NCBI RefSeq assembly: GCF_000503775.1
Contig: NZ_KI629785.1
Location: forward strand, 496,001-560,000
Origin: Brevibacillus panacihumi W25
Lineage (GTDB): Bacteria > Bacillota > Bacilli > Brevibacillales > Brevibacillaceae
Reading direction: 5' to 3'
DNA length: 64,000 nucleotides
The position numbers and the translations under genes were made by a program. This document shows positions 30,747-39,912 of this stretch, piece after piece. How positions within the stretch are numbered: position 1 is the stretch's first letter; every line of letters starts with the position of its first letter. The notes below the pieces were generated by a model. That model was given only the letters and a program-made list of their open reading frames with translations, was not told the DNA's origin and did no database searches.

Positions 30747-31505
30747 TTGGAAATAGTTCCAAGCGTGAACACCAACTTTTTTCATGTCATCACACCACGT
30801 TTCTTCCCTGTGTTACAATGGTACGAAAATCGCAAGGGAGAGAAAGTCGCTTGTCTGCACGCTCACCATTCCAATATCGAATATTCGGAAAAAGCCTTCC
30901 AACAATATGACGTCGACACTCTCCATTTCGTTGACCCTGGACTGCTTATTTGCGTGACTCAAGAAGCCTCCTTTCGTCATTCGGATGCTCAGCGCAAGGC
31001 AGCAGAGCAGATTGCCTGGATCGAAAAATGCGGAGCAGATGCCATCCTCATCACCTGTACGAACTACATCGCTTTGCTGGAAGAAGCAAATTTGAACTGC
31101 TCCATCCCGATCCTGAAGATCGACGAGCCTTATTTTGAAGCGCTCTGCCGCCAACCCCGGCCCCCAATTATGCTGTTTACGAATCCTGCCACAGTGGAAG
31201 GTACGGTAAAGCGTTTTACCGATTACGCGAAGGCCAAAGGAAGCGAGATGCAGCCGGATGTGCGTGTCTTGGAGGGGGTATTCCCGTTGATCATGCAGGG
31301 AAAGAAGGAAGAGTATCTGCATGAGATATGTGCTTTTTTGCACAATCTCGTGAAAGAGGATCCCGAACAAATCGTTTCCGTTGCACAATTGTCTATGGTA
31401 GAAGCGGCCCAGCAGTTTGAAAGACAGACGTCGATCCCCGTCATCCATCCTCTGGGGACACTTCAGGCGTACATCGCAGACGAATGGAAGTTGAACCGCT
31501 TTTGA
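30747..31505 (+). CDS. Asp/Glu/hydantoin racemase superfamily-like protein
   Basis: 252 residues. The segment DAILITCTNYIALLEEA contains the first catalytic-type Cys of the superfamily, and the fold pattern (PVIHPLGTLQAY near the end) agrees. The second Cys site is replaced: VSVAQLSMVEAA has no Cys. So a two-base racemase mechanism is unlikely. The start is uncertain: TTG at 30747 gives the longest frame but has no ribosome site; a GTG at 30765 is another choice. It is divergent from the TolB-like gene with 45 bases between starts. Confidence 0.6.
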   Translation: MEIVPSVNTNFFHVITPRFFPVLQWYENRKGEKVACLHAHHSNIEYSEKAFQQYDVDTLHFVDPGLLICVTQEASFRHSDAQRKAAEQIAWIEKCGADAILITCTNYIALLEEANLNCSIPILKIDEPYFEALCRQPRPPIMLFTNPATVEGTVKRFTDYAKAKGSEMQPDVRVLEGVFPLIMQGKKEEYLHEICAFLHNLVKEDPEQIVSVAQLSMVEAAQQFERQTSIPVIHPLGTLQAYIADEWKLNRF

Positions 31506-31523
31506 TTGTTCTTTGGGCATGAG

Positions 31524-31578
31524 AAAACTCCCCTTCCATAGCAGGTTTCCTTATTTCACCTGTCTACGTAAAGGGGAG
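31524..31578 (-). terminator. terminator of the lspA-ylyB unit
   Basis: CTCCCCTT (31528-31535) pairs with AAGGGGAG (31571-31578), with a nested CAGGT / ACCTG hairpin (31542-31546, 31558-31562), then TTTTCTC on the minus strand. Confidence 0.65.
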
Positions 31579-31586
31579 CCTATCAT

Positions 31587-32516
31587 TTATTGTTGTCTTA
31601 AAAAATGAATGACCTGTTCCAACTCGTCCGGCATGGGGGCCTCGAATTCCAAATGCTCCCCCGTACGCGGGTGAACGAAACCGAGTGTCTTGGCGTGCAA
31701 GGCCTGTCCATCCAGATCCAACGTCTGCTTCGGTCCGTATTTGGGGTCGCCCGCCAAAGGATGGTCGATGTATTTCATATGGACCCGAATCTGATGGGTA
31801 CGGCCCGTCTCCAGCTTCAATTCGACCAGAGTGAAATTCTTGAAGCGTTCCAGCACAACAAAATGGGTGACAGCGGGTTTGCTGTTTTCAAACACAACAG
31901 CCATCTGCTGACGGTTTTTCGGATCACGGCCAATCGGCGCCTCGATCGTGCCCATCTCGTGCGGGATCACTCCGTGCACGATAGCGACATACTTCCGATT
32001 GACGCTATGCTCCTTCAATTGCGCTGCCAGACTCATATGCGCCTTGTCATTTTTGGCGACCATCAACAGACCGGACGTGTCCTTGTCGATGCGATGGACG
32101 ATCCCGGGGCGCAGCACGCCATTGATCCCGGACAAATCCTTGCAGTGTGCCAAAAGTCCATTCACAAGCGTACCGCTGTAATGGCCCGGTGCCGGATGGA
32201 CGACGAGTCCGCGCGGCTTGTTCACGATCACGACATCGCTGTCTTCATAGACGATATCGAGCGGCATCGGCTCCGGCAGAATCTCCATCTCCCGCGGAGG
32301 CGGCACGCGCAAGGTAAGCTCGTCTTCTGCCTGCAGCTTGTAGTTGTTTTTTACAGGTTCGCCGCCGACTGTGACGCGCCCTTCCTTGATCCAGGCCTGA
32401 ACCTGAGAACGGGACCAGTCCTCGTTTTGCAGCGTAATGTATTTGTCGACCCGCTCACCTGCGTCAGACGGCTCTATATTCCAGTCATAGCGTTCAAAAA
32501 GCTGTGTGTCGGTCAT
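31587..32516 (-). CDS. ylyB: RluD/RluA-family 23S rRNA pseudouridine synthase
   Basis: 309 residues. An N-terminal S4 RNA-binding domain (about 18-75) is followed by the pseudouridine synthase domain with the catalytic Asp in HRIDKDTSGLLMVAKN (about 140-155) and the ending LHAKTLGFVHPRTG. It isomerises uridines in large-subunit rRNA. It follows lspA by 22 bases, the order seen in B. subtilis (lspA - ylyB - pyrR). Confidence 0.93.
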   Translation of the reverse strand: MTDTQLFERYDWNIEPSDAGERVDKYITLQNEDWSRSQVQAWIKEGRVTVGGEPVKNNYKLQAEDELTLRVPPPREMEILPEPMPLDIVYEDSDVVIVNKPRGLVVHPAPGHYSGTLVNGLLAHCKDLSGINGVLRPGIVHRIDKDTSGLLMVAKNDKAHMSLAAQLKEHSVNRKYVAIVHGVIPHEMGTIEAPIGRDPKNRQQMAVVFENSKPAVTHFVVLERFKNFTLVELKLETGRTHQIRVHMKYIDHPLAGDPKYGPKQTLDLDGQALHAKTLGFVHPRTGEHLEFEAPMPDELEQVIHFLRQQ

Positions 32517-32538
32517 GTTTGTCTCCTCGCAATGTTCA

Positions 32539-32994
32539 TTATGCGGTTTTCTTTTTTCCTTCCAGGGCCATATCCAGCAGCAAGACTGCTACGCCGATTG
32601 TAATCGCCATATCAGCGACGTTGAAAATCGGGAAATTGATCAGGGTAAAGTCGAGGAAGTCAACCACTTGTCCGGTCATGATACGGTCGATAAAATTGCC
32701 GATAGCTCCGCCCAAAACAAGGGTTAGGGCCATGGAAACACGCGGCTGTTTTCTGCCGATGCGAATCAGCGAGACCAGGATTCCGACCACAACCACCGTG
32801 GTGATTACGATAAAGAGCCAGCGCTGATTTTGCAAAATCCCGAACGCTGCCCCCATATTGCGGTGTGAAGTAAGATGAAAGACATCCTGAATCAGCGGAA
32901 TCGATTCCCCCAAAGCCATGTACTTCACCACGAGTAGCTTGGTTACCTGATCAAGAGCGATAATACCTGCTGCTGCCAATAGATAATAAAACAA
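32539..32994 (-). CDS. lspA: lipoprotein signal peptidase
   Basis: 151 residues with four membrane segments. It cleaves signal peptides of lipoproteins. The two catalytic Asp motifs are seen: GGAIGNFIDRIMTGQVVDFLDF (first) and FNVADMAITIGV (second). The TTG at 32992-32994 has AAGGAGG 8 bases upstream, giving a protein of normal length; a frame to 33039 has no such site. Confidence 0.95.
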   Translation of the reverse strand: MFYYLLAAAGIIALDQVTKLLVVKYMALGESIPLIQDVFHLTSHRNMGAAFGILQNQRWLFIVITTVVVVGILVSLIRIGRKQPRVSMALTLVLGGAIGNFIDRIMTGQVVDFLDFTLINFPIFNVADMAITIGVAVLLLDMALEGKKKTA

Positions 32995-33090
32995 TGGTAA
33001 ATCCTCCTTCGTCTGACTCGCGCCGACCTTCGAACACAATTGTCAAATGTATATGATACCACAAGCAACACACAGAAACAAAAACAGTCA

Positions 33091-33732
33091 TCACCGGAAC
33101 GGTCGGCGTATTTTCCGGTACAGGCGATACCCTTTGCGCACCGTATTCATCACCCATAACGGGATTTTCCAGCCGCGATCCTTGAGGAACGGCACATAGA
33201 CCCGATCATACGCCTTGCGCAAATCCTTCCACTTTCGGTCCGGGATGTTTTTCAGATAATCGGATACGTCAATCAAATAGCCGCGCCCTTGATTCATCAG
33301 CACATTTTTTCCGTGTACGTCATGAGGAAATAACCCCTTCGCACGGGCGAGGGCCAGGGCTTCCTCCACATCCTCAATCACCTGCGGAGGGATCGGGATT
33401 CCGAAACGCAGGCAATCAAACAAGGAGATGCCGCTCATCTTTTTCATGACGATGTATCCTTCCTCCGCCTGATAACAGATCGGAAACCAGGGAGTTACCC
33501 CCAATCTCTTATACACCTCCACCTCTTGCTCCCATCCTGGCCGTCCTGGTGCGTAAAGCTTGAGGACCACTTCGGGAAAATCCGGATGGACAAAGACTGC
33601 CGCGTAATTGCCAGTACCCAGCAGCTCCCATGGCGCCGGCGTGTGGTGGACAACAACGGGATCAATCGGTGACTGGCTCTCCAGGCGAACATCCTGTAAA
33701 AACGATTCGATTACTCTTTGGTCTATTTTCAC
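33091..33732 (-). CDS. small protein kinase-like protein
   Basis: 213 residues with kinase-fold motifs: VVLKLY with Lys58, catalytic-loop-like PHDVHGKNVLM (136-146, Asp138 and Asn143), and a DFG-like IDVSDY (Asp155). The glycine loop is weak (GTGNYAAVF, 39-47). Related small kinases occur in Bacillales (YrzF/YbdM-like). The basic tail (KGYRLYRKIRRPFR) may bind membrane or nucleic acid. Substrate unknown. It lies alone between lspA and the Liv operon end. Confidence 0.72.
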   Translation of the reverse strand: MKIDQRVIESFLQDVRLESQSPIDPVVVHHTPAPWELLGTGNYAAVFVHPDFPEVVLKLYAPGRPGWEQEVEVYKRLGVTPWFPICYQAEEGYIVMKKMSGISLFDCLRFGIPIPPQVIEDVEEALALARAKGLFPHDVHGKNVLMNQGRGYLIDVSDYLKNIPDRKWKDLRKAYDRVYVPFLKDRGWKIPLWVMNTVRKGYRLYRKIRRPFR

Positions 33733-33855
33733 TCATTCTCATCTCTTTGCTGTCACCGACTTCAATCTTGATTCTAGCAAATCAAGCAAGCCAAGGAAAC
33801 CAGGAATCACGTATGAGATCGTATGCGCTACCGCCAGTCTGAATTCCAGGGCAAT

Positions 33856-33880
33856 AAAAAAAGTGCGCCATCCGACGCAC
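33856..33880 (-). terminator. terminator of the Liv operon
   Basis: GTGCG (33863-33867) and CGCAC (33876-33880) with an extra G-U pair, then seven T on the minus strand, 8 bases after the livM stop. Confidence 0.65.
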
Positions 33881-33887
33881 GTAAAGA

Positions 33888-34859
33888 TTATCCCTTGCTC
33901 CATTTTGCCCGCCACTGTCGGAACATCCCCACGATCCCCTGCGGGAAGAACATGACAGCGAGTATATAAATCGCTCCAAAAAAGATCATCCAGCGCTCAA
34001 AAATCCAGTGAATTTTTGCCAGGTCGGTCAGCCCTGCATGCACCAGCAGGATCAGCGCAGAGCCCAGAATGCTGCCAAACAGCGTCCCTACTCCCCCGAT
34101 AATGGTCATCAGCAAGGCGTCGAGCGTGACATTGGTGCCAAACACCGCCGTATTGACAAATCGCAGGGTAATCGCGTACATCGACCCGCTTAGACCTGCC
34201 GCCAGTCCGGCCACCATGCTGGCGATGATCTTGTAGTGCAGGATTTGGTAGCCGAGCGACTCCGTCCGCTGCTCGTTCTCACGGATCGCTTGCAACACCT
34301 TGCCAGTCGGAGAATCCGTGAAGCGCTTGAGCAGGAAAAACATGAGGATCATGAAGGCAAGCGCGACAAAGTAGAGTGATGTGCGATCCTTCAAAAGATC
34401 GGGAATGTAAAAGGTAAAGCCGTCGCTGCCTTTGGTCACATCACGCCACTTCTCTGCCAGCACCAGAAACAGGCCCGCTATGGCCAAGGTCAGCATCGCA
34501 TAAAAATGACTTTTCAGCCGCAGGGTCATGACGCCGATCAGGTAGCTGACGATTCCGGTCAGCACCAGAACTGCCAGTAGCGAGACCAGAAAAGACAGCA
34601 GGCTGTGATCCCAGCGATGGAGAAAAATCGCCGTCGTGTAGGCTCCGATCCCGAAAAACATCGCATGACCAAACGAAATGATGCCGGTGTATCCAAGCAG
34701 AATATCGTAGCTCATTGCAAAGACTGCATAAATAAAAATCTGCGTCATCAAGATCAAGGCACCGCGCGAATCGCTGACAAAGGGAAATCCAACGAGCAGC
34801 AAAATAACCAGGCCTATCCACCACCGCGAGGAAGCAAGACGTCTCGTTATCATGGTCAT
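33888..34859 (-). CDS. livM: branched-chain amino acid-type ABC permease (LivM)
   Basis: 323 residues, about nine membrane segments. The family signature GYTGIISFGHAMFFGIGAY (about 54-72) and the conserved ENEQRTESLGY (cytoplasmic loop that contacts the ATPases) are present. Its start overlaps livH by 4 bases (ATGA). It forms the channel with LivH. The operon context (CoA ligase, KAS) suggests a carboxylic acid substrate rather than leucine. Confidence 0.9.
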   Translation of the reverse strand: MTMITRRLASSRWWIGLVILLLVGFPFVSDSRGALILMTQIFIYAVFAMSYDILLGYTGIISFGHAMFFGIGAYTTAIFLHRWDHSLLSFLVSLLAVLVLTGIVSYLIGVMTLRLKSHFYAMLTLAIAGLFLVLAEKWRDVTKGSDGFTFYIPDLLKDRTSLYFVALAFMILMFFLLKRFTDSPTGKVLQAIRENEQRTESLGYQILHYKIIASMVAGLAAGLSGSMYAITLRFVNTAVFGTNVTLDALLMTIIGGVGTLFGSILGSALILLVHAGLTDLAKIHWIFERWMIFFGAIYILAVMFFPQGIVGMFRQWRAKWSKG

Positions 34860-35722
34860 CCCCTCCCCAGCAAGCCTGCCGGCCGGAACATGAGGACTCC
34901 AAACATCAGCAGCATATTCACAGCAAGTGCCACGCTAGGAACGTAAAAGGTCATAAAGGCGCCCAATACACCCACCAAAAGAGCAGCCAACGCGGAGCCG
35001 ACCATGCTGCCCATCCCGCCGATGACCACGACGATAAAGGCAAGAATTCCATAATCCATGCCGATCTCCGCGTGGATGACACCCGAATACGGAGCGAACA
35101 GCATTCCGCCGAGCGCTGCCATGCCGCAGCCCAGGATAAAAACGTACAGGAACACCTTTTTGATATTGACGCCCAAGGCCTGCACCATCTCCTTGTTCAT
35201 CACGCCAGCCCGCACGATCAATCCAAGCCTGGTCCGTTTGAGCATGTACTGCAGACCCAGGAAGACGAGAATGCCGATTGCGATGACAAAAAGCCGATAT
35301 TTGATCAGGATGACCCCGCCGATCAGCCAGCTTTCATCCAGATAGGAAGGGAGCTGGACACTGACCTGATTGGGGCCAAAAAAGACTTTGATACACTCGT
35401 TCATCACCAGCAGCAAGCCCATCGTCACCTGGATCTGCGACATCGTATTGGTATAGACCGGCTGGATGATCCATCGCTCCAGCAGCCATCCGAGCAATGC
35501 TCCAATCACGATTGCCCCTACAATCCCGATGACAAAGCTGCCCGTCTGGGTGTAAATCCAAACTCCGAAATAGGCTCCCCAGGCAAACAGCGCACCGTGG
35601 GCAAAATTAAGCACGTGCATCAGGCCGAAGATCAGCGTCAATCCGGCGGCCAACAGGAAGATCAAACTGCCTGTCGCGATTCCATTTATTGTCAAATTCA
35701 ACAGCACTTCCAAGCGGTACAC
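34856..35722 (-). CDS. livH: branched-chain amino acid-type ABC permease (LivH)
   Basis: 288 residues, about eight membrane segments. The opening NLTINGIATGSLIFLLAAGLTLIFGLMHVLNFAHG is typical of LivH, and the C-terminal GGMGSMVGSALAALLVG matches. Partner of LivM; livF stops 4 bases upstream. Confidence 0.9.
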   Translation of the reverse strand: MYRLEVLLNLTINGIATGSLIFLLAAGLTLIFGLMHVLNFAHGALFAWGAYFGVWIYTQTGSFVIGIVGAIVIGALLGWLLERWIIQPVYTNTMSQIQVTMGLLLVMNECIKVFFGPNQVSVQLPSYLDESWLIGGVILIKYRLFVIAIGILVFLGLQYMLKRTRLGLIVRAGVMNKEMVQALGVNIKKVFLYVFILGCGMAALGGMLFAPYSGVIHAEIGMDYGILAFIVVVIGGMGSMVGSALAALLVGVLGAFMTFYVPSVALAVNMLLMFGVLMFRPAGLLGRG

Positions 35723-35726
35723 CTCC

Positions 35727-36434
35727 TCATGCGATGCCGAGGTATTCTTTTTTCAACGCTTCGTTCTCCTTCAGCTCTTTCATCATGCCCGTATGCACCG
35801 TCCGCCCGTCATCGATGATGTAGTAATCATCCCCGATCGTGCTTGCCATATAAAAGTTTTGCTCGACCAGCACGACCGTTACCCGCTGCTTCATTTCTAT
35901 AATCACGCTCATCACCTTGTCTACCATGATCGGTGCCAAGCCCTTGCTCGGCTCGTCGATCAGCAGCAGCTCGTTGTCGTTGACACAGGCACGGGCGATC
36001 GCCAGCATCTGTTTTTGACCACCGGAGAGCAGGCCCGACGGCTTTTTCCAGAAGGTTTTCAGATCGGGAAAGAGCTGCAGGATCCAATCGCGCCGCTCCA
36101 GTGTAGCCTCGTCGGTCTTGCGCATTGCCAGCTTCAGGTTTTCTTCGATAGTCAGATCGGGAAAAACTCCCTGATCCTCCGGCACATATCCAATTCCCTT
36201 TCGCGCGATTTCGTAGGTGGGCAGATGATGAATCGCTTCTCCCTTGAAGGTGATCGCTCCGGTGGCGATCGGATTCAGTCCCATCAAAGAGCGAAGCGTT
36301 GTCGTCTTCCCCGCTCCGTTACGGCCCAGCAGAACGGTTACGCCTCCTTTTTTCACTTCAAAGGAAACGCCCTGCAGGATGTGGTACTGGTCGATATACG
36401 TCTCGATGCGGTCCACTTTAAGAAGCGTCATCAT
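35727..36434 (-). CDS. livF: Liv-type ABC ATPase (LivF)
   Basis: 235 residues. Walker A GRNGAGKTT (about 36-44), signature LSGGQKQMLAIAR (about 135-147), Walker B ELLLIDEPSKGLAP and a switch region VTVVLVEQNF are intact. It energises the importer with LivG, whose gene overlaps it by 17 bases. Confidence 0.92.
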   Translation of the reverse strand: MMTLLKVDRIETYIDQYHILQGVSFEVKKGGVTVLLGRNGAGKTTTLRSLMGLNPIATGAITFKGEAIHHLPTYEIARKGIGYVPEDQGVFPDLTIEENLKLAMRKTDEATLERRDWILQLFPDLKTFWKKPSGLLSGGQKQMLAIARACVNDNELLLIDEPSKGLAPIMVDKVMSVIIEMKQRVTVVLVEQNFYMASTIGDDYYIIDDGRTVHTGMMKELKENEALKKEYLGIA

Positions 36435-37182
36435 ACAGTCCCCCCAGATATGCGGTTTGGACCAGTTCGCTTTTCATGATATTTTCCGGGGTGTCCTCCG
36501 CAAGCAGTCTGCCGTTGAACAACACCAGCAGCCGATCTGAAAAGCTGAGCACCATGTCCATCTTGTGCTCGATGAGAAGGATCGTCCGGTTCCCCTGTTC
36601 CTTGATTCGCCGGATGACCTCTAGAATGGACGGGACCTCCTCCAGGGACATCCCCGCTGTCGGTTCGTCCAGGAGCAGCACCTCTGTCTCCAAGGCGAGC
36701 AGCATGGCGATTTCCAGCTTCCGCTTTTCCCCGTGCGCCAGGTTTTTGGCGAGAGAATCCGCTTTTGCCCCAAGCAAAACCGTCTCCAGAAGCTCGATGG
36801 CTCGCTTCTCAAAGTGTGCGTGTTTTTTGGGGCTGGCAAACAGGCTGTAATAGACGCCCTCCTGTGCCTGGACGGCAAGACGGACGTTCTCCAACACCGT
36901 TAAAGAGGGGAAGACATTGGTGATTTGAAAGGATCGGCCCAAGCCCAGCCTCGTGCGCTTCGCCACCGACAGATGGGTGATGTCCTTTCCCTTTAGCCAC
37001 ACTTTGCCCTCTGTCGGCTTGAGCTGGCCGCTGAGCAGATTGAACAGGGTCGTCTTGCCCGCGCCATTGGGACCGATGATCGAGGTGAATGTGTGGGGCA
37101 TGACGTTCAGGCTTACATCCTGGACAGGCTTGTGTCCGCCAAACGCGATCGTCAACCCTTCCGTCTGAAGAATCGGCTGCAT
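36418..37182 (-). CDS. livG: Liv-type ABC ATPase (LivG)
   Basis: 254 residues. Walker A GPNGAGKTT (about 37-45), Walker B EVLLLDEPTAGM, and H-switch TILLIEHKMD. The signature is degenerate, LAHGEKRKLEIAM, where LSGGQ is usual; this is common in LivG. Pairs with LivF. Confidence 0.92.
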   Translation of the reverse strand: MQPILQTEGLTIAFGGHKPVQDVSLNVMPHTFTSIIGPNGAGKTTLFNLLSGQLKPTEGKVWLKGKDITHLSVAKRTRLGLGRSFQITNVFPSLTVLENVRLAVQAQEGVYYSLFASPKKHAHFEKRAIELLETVLLGAKADSLAKNLAHGEKRKLEIAMLLALETEVLLLDEPTAGMSLEEVPSILEVIRRIKEQGNRTILLIEHKMDMVLSFSDRLLVLFNGRLLAEDTPENIMKSELVQTAYLGGLYDDAS

Positions 37183-37212
37183 GCTATCACCCTTTTTTGA
37201 TTGATCTTGTGT

Positions 37213-38475
37213 CTATCGTTTGTTTCGAACCGGCGGAGCGGTATCCTCCGGTGACAGTTCTCCCATCAGGACAGGTACCGGCCACTCCATCCCGTCTTTT
37301 TGTTCCAGACGAATCGCGTACATGACCTGCAGCGCTTGATGGTCCTCAGGACGGAAGGTCATTTTTCCTTTTGGTGAATCAAACGACATGCCTTCCATCA
37401 GCGGGATCAGATTGTCTGCATTGGTATCGCCATTCGATTTTTTCACAGCTTCGACGATGGCCATCGCCGCTGTCATGCCGCCTGGGACGAACAGATCTGG
37501 GGCTTCGCCGTTGTGACGCTTTTTATGCTCCTCGATCAGCCAGTCGTTGACCTCGTTCTTGGGCAGATCGTAGTAATAGAGCGTGAAGCCCTCCATGCCT
37601 ACCATCGTTCTCATCGTCTTCAGGGTTGCGAAGTCCGCCGTCCCCGTCGAAACCTTGATGCCTTGCTCTTGCAGCTTCATATCCGCAATTTGGCTCCACG
37701 GCGTGTTGGCACCGGACCAGATGACGAACAGATACTCCGGCTTGGCCTGAATGATTTTTTGCAAATTCGGCGTGAAGTCTGTCGTCTTTTGATCCGCGTA
37801 CTCCTCCAGCACGATCTGGGCGCCCTGTTTTTCCGCCACTTCCTTGAAAGCGGCTACTCCATCGCGTCCAAACGCGTAATCAGGCGCAAGGGTGGCGATC
37901 TTCGTTCCCTGCTTGGCGATGGCGAGCGCTCCCGCGATGGCGTCCTGCGAGGAGTTGCGCGCCGTGCGGAATACGTACTTGTTCCAGTTGTCTGCGGTGA
38001 TGCTGTCTGCAGCCGCAGGTTCCACCACCATGATTTTCTTGTGCTCTTCCGCCAGCGGAACGACTGCTAAAGTGTCGCCGGAGCTGGACGAGCCTACGAG
38101 AAAGTCCACCTGATCGTCTTCAATCAGCTTCGTCGCCTTTTTTACCGCTACGTCCGACTTGGTCTCGGTGTCCTCGATGATCACCTCGATCGGACGTCCT
38201 GCCACTTCATTGGTTCCTCCGGTCGCGTAGGCAATTCCCAGTTCAAAGCCGCGCGTCGTCTGTTTGCCGTAATCCTCCAGCGCTCCGGTCAGAGAGGCGA
38301 GGACGCCGATTTTGATGGGCTGTTTCGACTCGCCCTGCGAGGATGGCGCACCCTGTCCTGACCCAGGCTGGCTTGGCTGAGCCGCTGGCTGCTGTGAACA
38401 AGCGGCTGCCAACAATGTCGTCGCGACCAGCAGTGAGGTGATTGTGAACTTGAATCCTTGCTTTCTCCTTCTCAT
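37213..38475 (-). CDS. livK: Liv-type substrate-binding lipoprotein
   Basis: 420 residues. A basic start and hydrophobic core end in LLAAAC with Cys26 for lipid attachment, then a Gln/Pro/Ser-rich linker and a periplasmic-binding fold type I (IKIGVLASLTGALEDYGKQ). It captures the substrate outside the membrane. Residues around ASSSSGDT (about 122) fit ligand binding, but the ligand cannot be named. It lies between KAS III-like and the ATPase genes. Confidence 0.88.
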   Translation of the reverse strand: MRRRKQGFKFTITSLLVATTLLAAACSQQPAAQPSQPGSGQGAPSSQGESKQPIKIGVLASLTGALEDYGKQTTRGFELGIAYATGGTNEVAGRPIEVIIEDTETKSDVAVKKATKLIEDDQVDFLVGSSSSGDTLAVVPLAEEHKKIMVVEPAAADSITADNWNKYVFRTARNSSQDAIAGALAIAKQGTKIATLAPDYAFGRDGVAAFKEVAEKQGAQIVLEEYADQKTTDFTPNLQKIIQAKPEYLFVIWSGANTPWSQIADMKLQEQGIKVSTGTADFATLKTMRTMVGMEGFTLYYYDLPKNEVNDWLIEEHKKRHNGEAPDLFVPGGMTAAMAIVEAVKKSNGDTNADNLIPLMEGMSFDSPKGKMTFRPEDHQALQVMYAIRLEQKDGMEWPVPVLMGELSPEDTAPPVRNKR

Positions 38476-38494
38476 CTTCGTTCCCCCTCTATTG

Positions 38495-39493
38495 TCATTC
38501 GAGCCATTCCAGTACTGTTGCGGCCCAGGTATAGCCTGTTCCAGCGCTTACGGTGACGATTTTGTCTCCCTTTTGGAAAAGCTGGCGCTCTTGCCCTAGG
38601 TGCAAGCCGATGCAAGGGTCGAGCGCAGACAAGTGACCGTAATGGTCCAGATAAATGGCCTGCTCTTCTCGCAGCTCCAGTCTGTCCAGCAGTTCACGAA
38701 ACATCGAGCGCTTGGTGTGAAGCGGAATCAGCCAATCGATCTCGCTTACGGAGCTGCCGCTTTTCGCCATCGCTTCCTGAACGACATGCACGAAATTGCT
38801 TACAGAGACGGGGTCCAGCCGCTGTTTCATATCCTTGGGATCCTTCACATCGAGAAAATGGAGCCGCTGCTGCACACTCTCGAGACTGGCCGGATGCTTG
38901 GAGCCGCCGCCCACTACCCGCACATCGTCATGAAAAGAACCGTCCGTGTATATGCAGGAACCGAGCACGCGGCTTCTGCTGGAGTCCCGCGAAACTAGCG
39001 CTGCTGCCCCTCCGTCAGCAAAGTTGAACATGAAGCGGGAGCGCACATTCTGGTAGTCTACCAGCTCCGCTTCCTTGCATCCCCCGACCAGAAGGATGTT
39101 GCGGATGGAGTCATCTGCGACGAGCATGTCCCGGGCTACTTTTAACGCGATGGGAAAGCAGGAGCTGACATTCATGATCTCGAAGGCGTACGCGTTCTTC
39201 AGCCCCAGCTCGTGCACGATTTTGGTGCCGCAGGTCCAGACCATGTAGTCCTTGTAGGAGCTTCCGAAGTAGATCAGAACATCGATGGAGAGCGGATCTA
39301 CTTTTTCCAAAATGGGTTTCGCAGCCTGAATCGCCATATCGGAGGCGTGGATGCTGCTGTCTGAGACATGCTTTTGCACCAATCCGAATTTTTCCACAAT
39401 GACATTCTCGGGAATCTCGGCCCGCTGTGCGATCTCCTTCGCGGTCTCAATTCTTGGCGGAAAGTATACGCCTGTATGGGTAATACCGATCAT
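38495..39493 (-). CDS. KAS III-like thiolase-fold condensing enzyme
   Basis: 332 residues of the FabH/OleA-type family. The nucleophile Cys112 lies in NVSSCFP and His259 in LIPLHTKR. Where FabH has the third residue Asn (pattern YGNxSA), this protein has His287 in HYGHLSALDP, giving a Cys-His-His set as in KAS I/II. GTGYTWAATVLEW closes the fold. Such enzymes condense, or transfer, acyl-CoA groups. In an operon with a CoA ligase, a hydratase and a Liv importer, a catabolic or special lipid role is more likely than housekeeping FabH. It overlaps MaoC by 4 bases. Confidence 0.8.
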   Translation of the reverse strand: MIGITHTGVYFPPRIETAKEIAQRAEIPENVIVEKFGLVQKHVSDSSIHASDMAIQAAKPILEKVDPLSIDVLIYFGSSYKDYMVWTCGTKIVHELGLKNAYAFEIMNVSSCFPIALKVARDMLVADDSIRNILLVGGCKEAELVDYQNVRSRFMFNFADGGAAALVSRDSSRSRVLGSCIYTDGSFHDDVRVVGGGSKHPASLESVQQRLHFLDVKDPKDMKQRLDPVSVSNFVHVVQEAMAKSGSSVSEIDWLIPLHTKRSMFRELLDRLELREEQAIYLDHYGHLSALDPCIGLHLGQERQLFQKGDKIVTVSAGTGYTWAATVLEWLE

Positions 39494-39912
39494 GCTGCTC
39501 CCCCCTGTTCCTCACGCGGCACCCGCATCTTCGCTTCTCCCTCAAGGACCAGCTCTCCATGCTGATTGCGGCATTCCGTCTTGAGCCGCATGTTCCCTTT
39601 TTCAGGGTCAAAGTCCAGCACCTCTACGGTAGCCGTCACGGTATCGTTGATAAACACAGGCTTGACGAAGCGCAGCGTCTGTCCCATGTAGACACATCCC
39701 GGTCCGGGCAAATGCATCCCCAGCACCCCCGACAGCAGGCTGGTCGTCAATAGCCCATGCGCGATCCGTTGTTCAAAGCGCGTGTTTTTCGCATATTCCC
39801 GATCGACGTGAATGGGATTGAAATCTCCGCTGAGTCCCGCGTATGTCACGACGTCCGTCTCGGTAATCGTTTTGCTGAAAGAAGCTGTCTGTCCGATCTC
39901 GTACTTAGCCAT
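39490..39912 (-). CDS. MaoC-like (R)-specific enoyl-CoA hydratase
   Basis: 140 residues, single hot-dog fold. The hydratase motif DFNPIHVDREYA (about 30-41) with catalytic Asp and His and RIAHGLLTTSLLSGVLG is intact, as in PhaJ. It adds water to trans-2-enoyl-CoA. Start overlaps the end of the ligase gene (8 bases), stop overlaps the KAS III-like start. Confidence 0.88.
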   Translation of the reverse strand: MAKYEIGQTASFSKTITETDVVTYAGLSGDFNPIHVDREYAKNTRFEQRIAHGLLTTSLLSGVLGMHLPGPGCVYMGQTLRFVKPVFINDTVTATVEVLDFDPEKGNMRLKTECRNQHGELVLEGEAKMRVPREEQGGAA

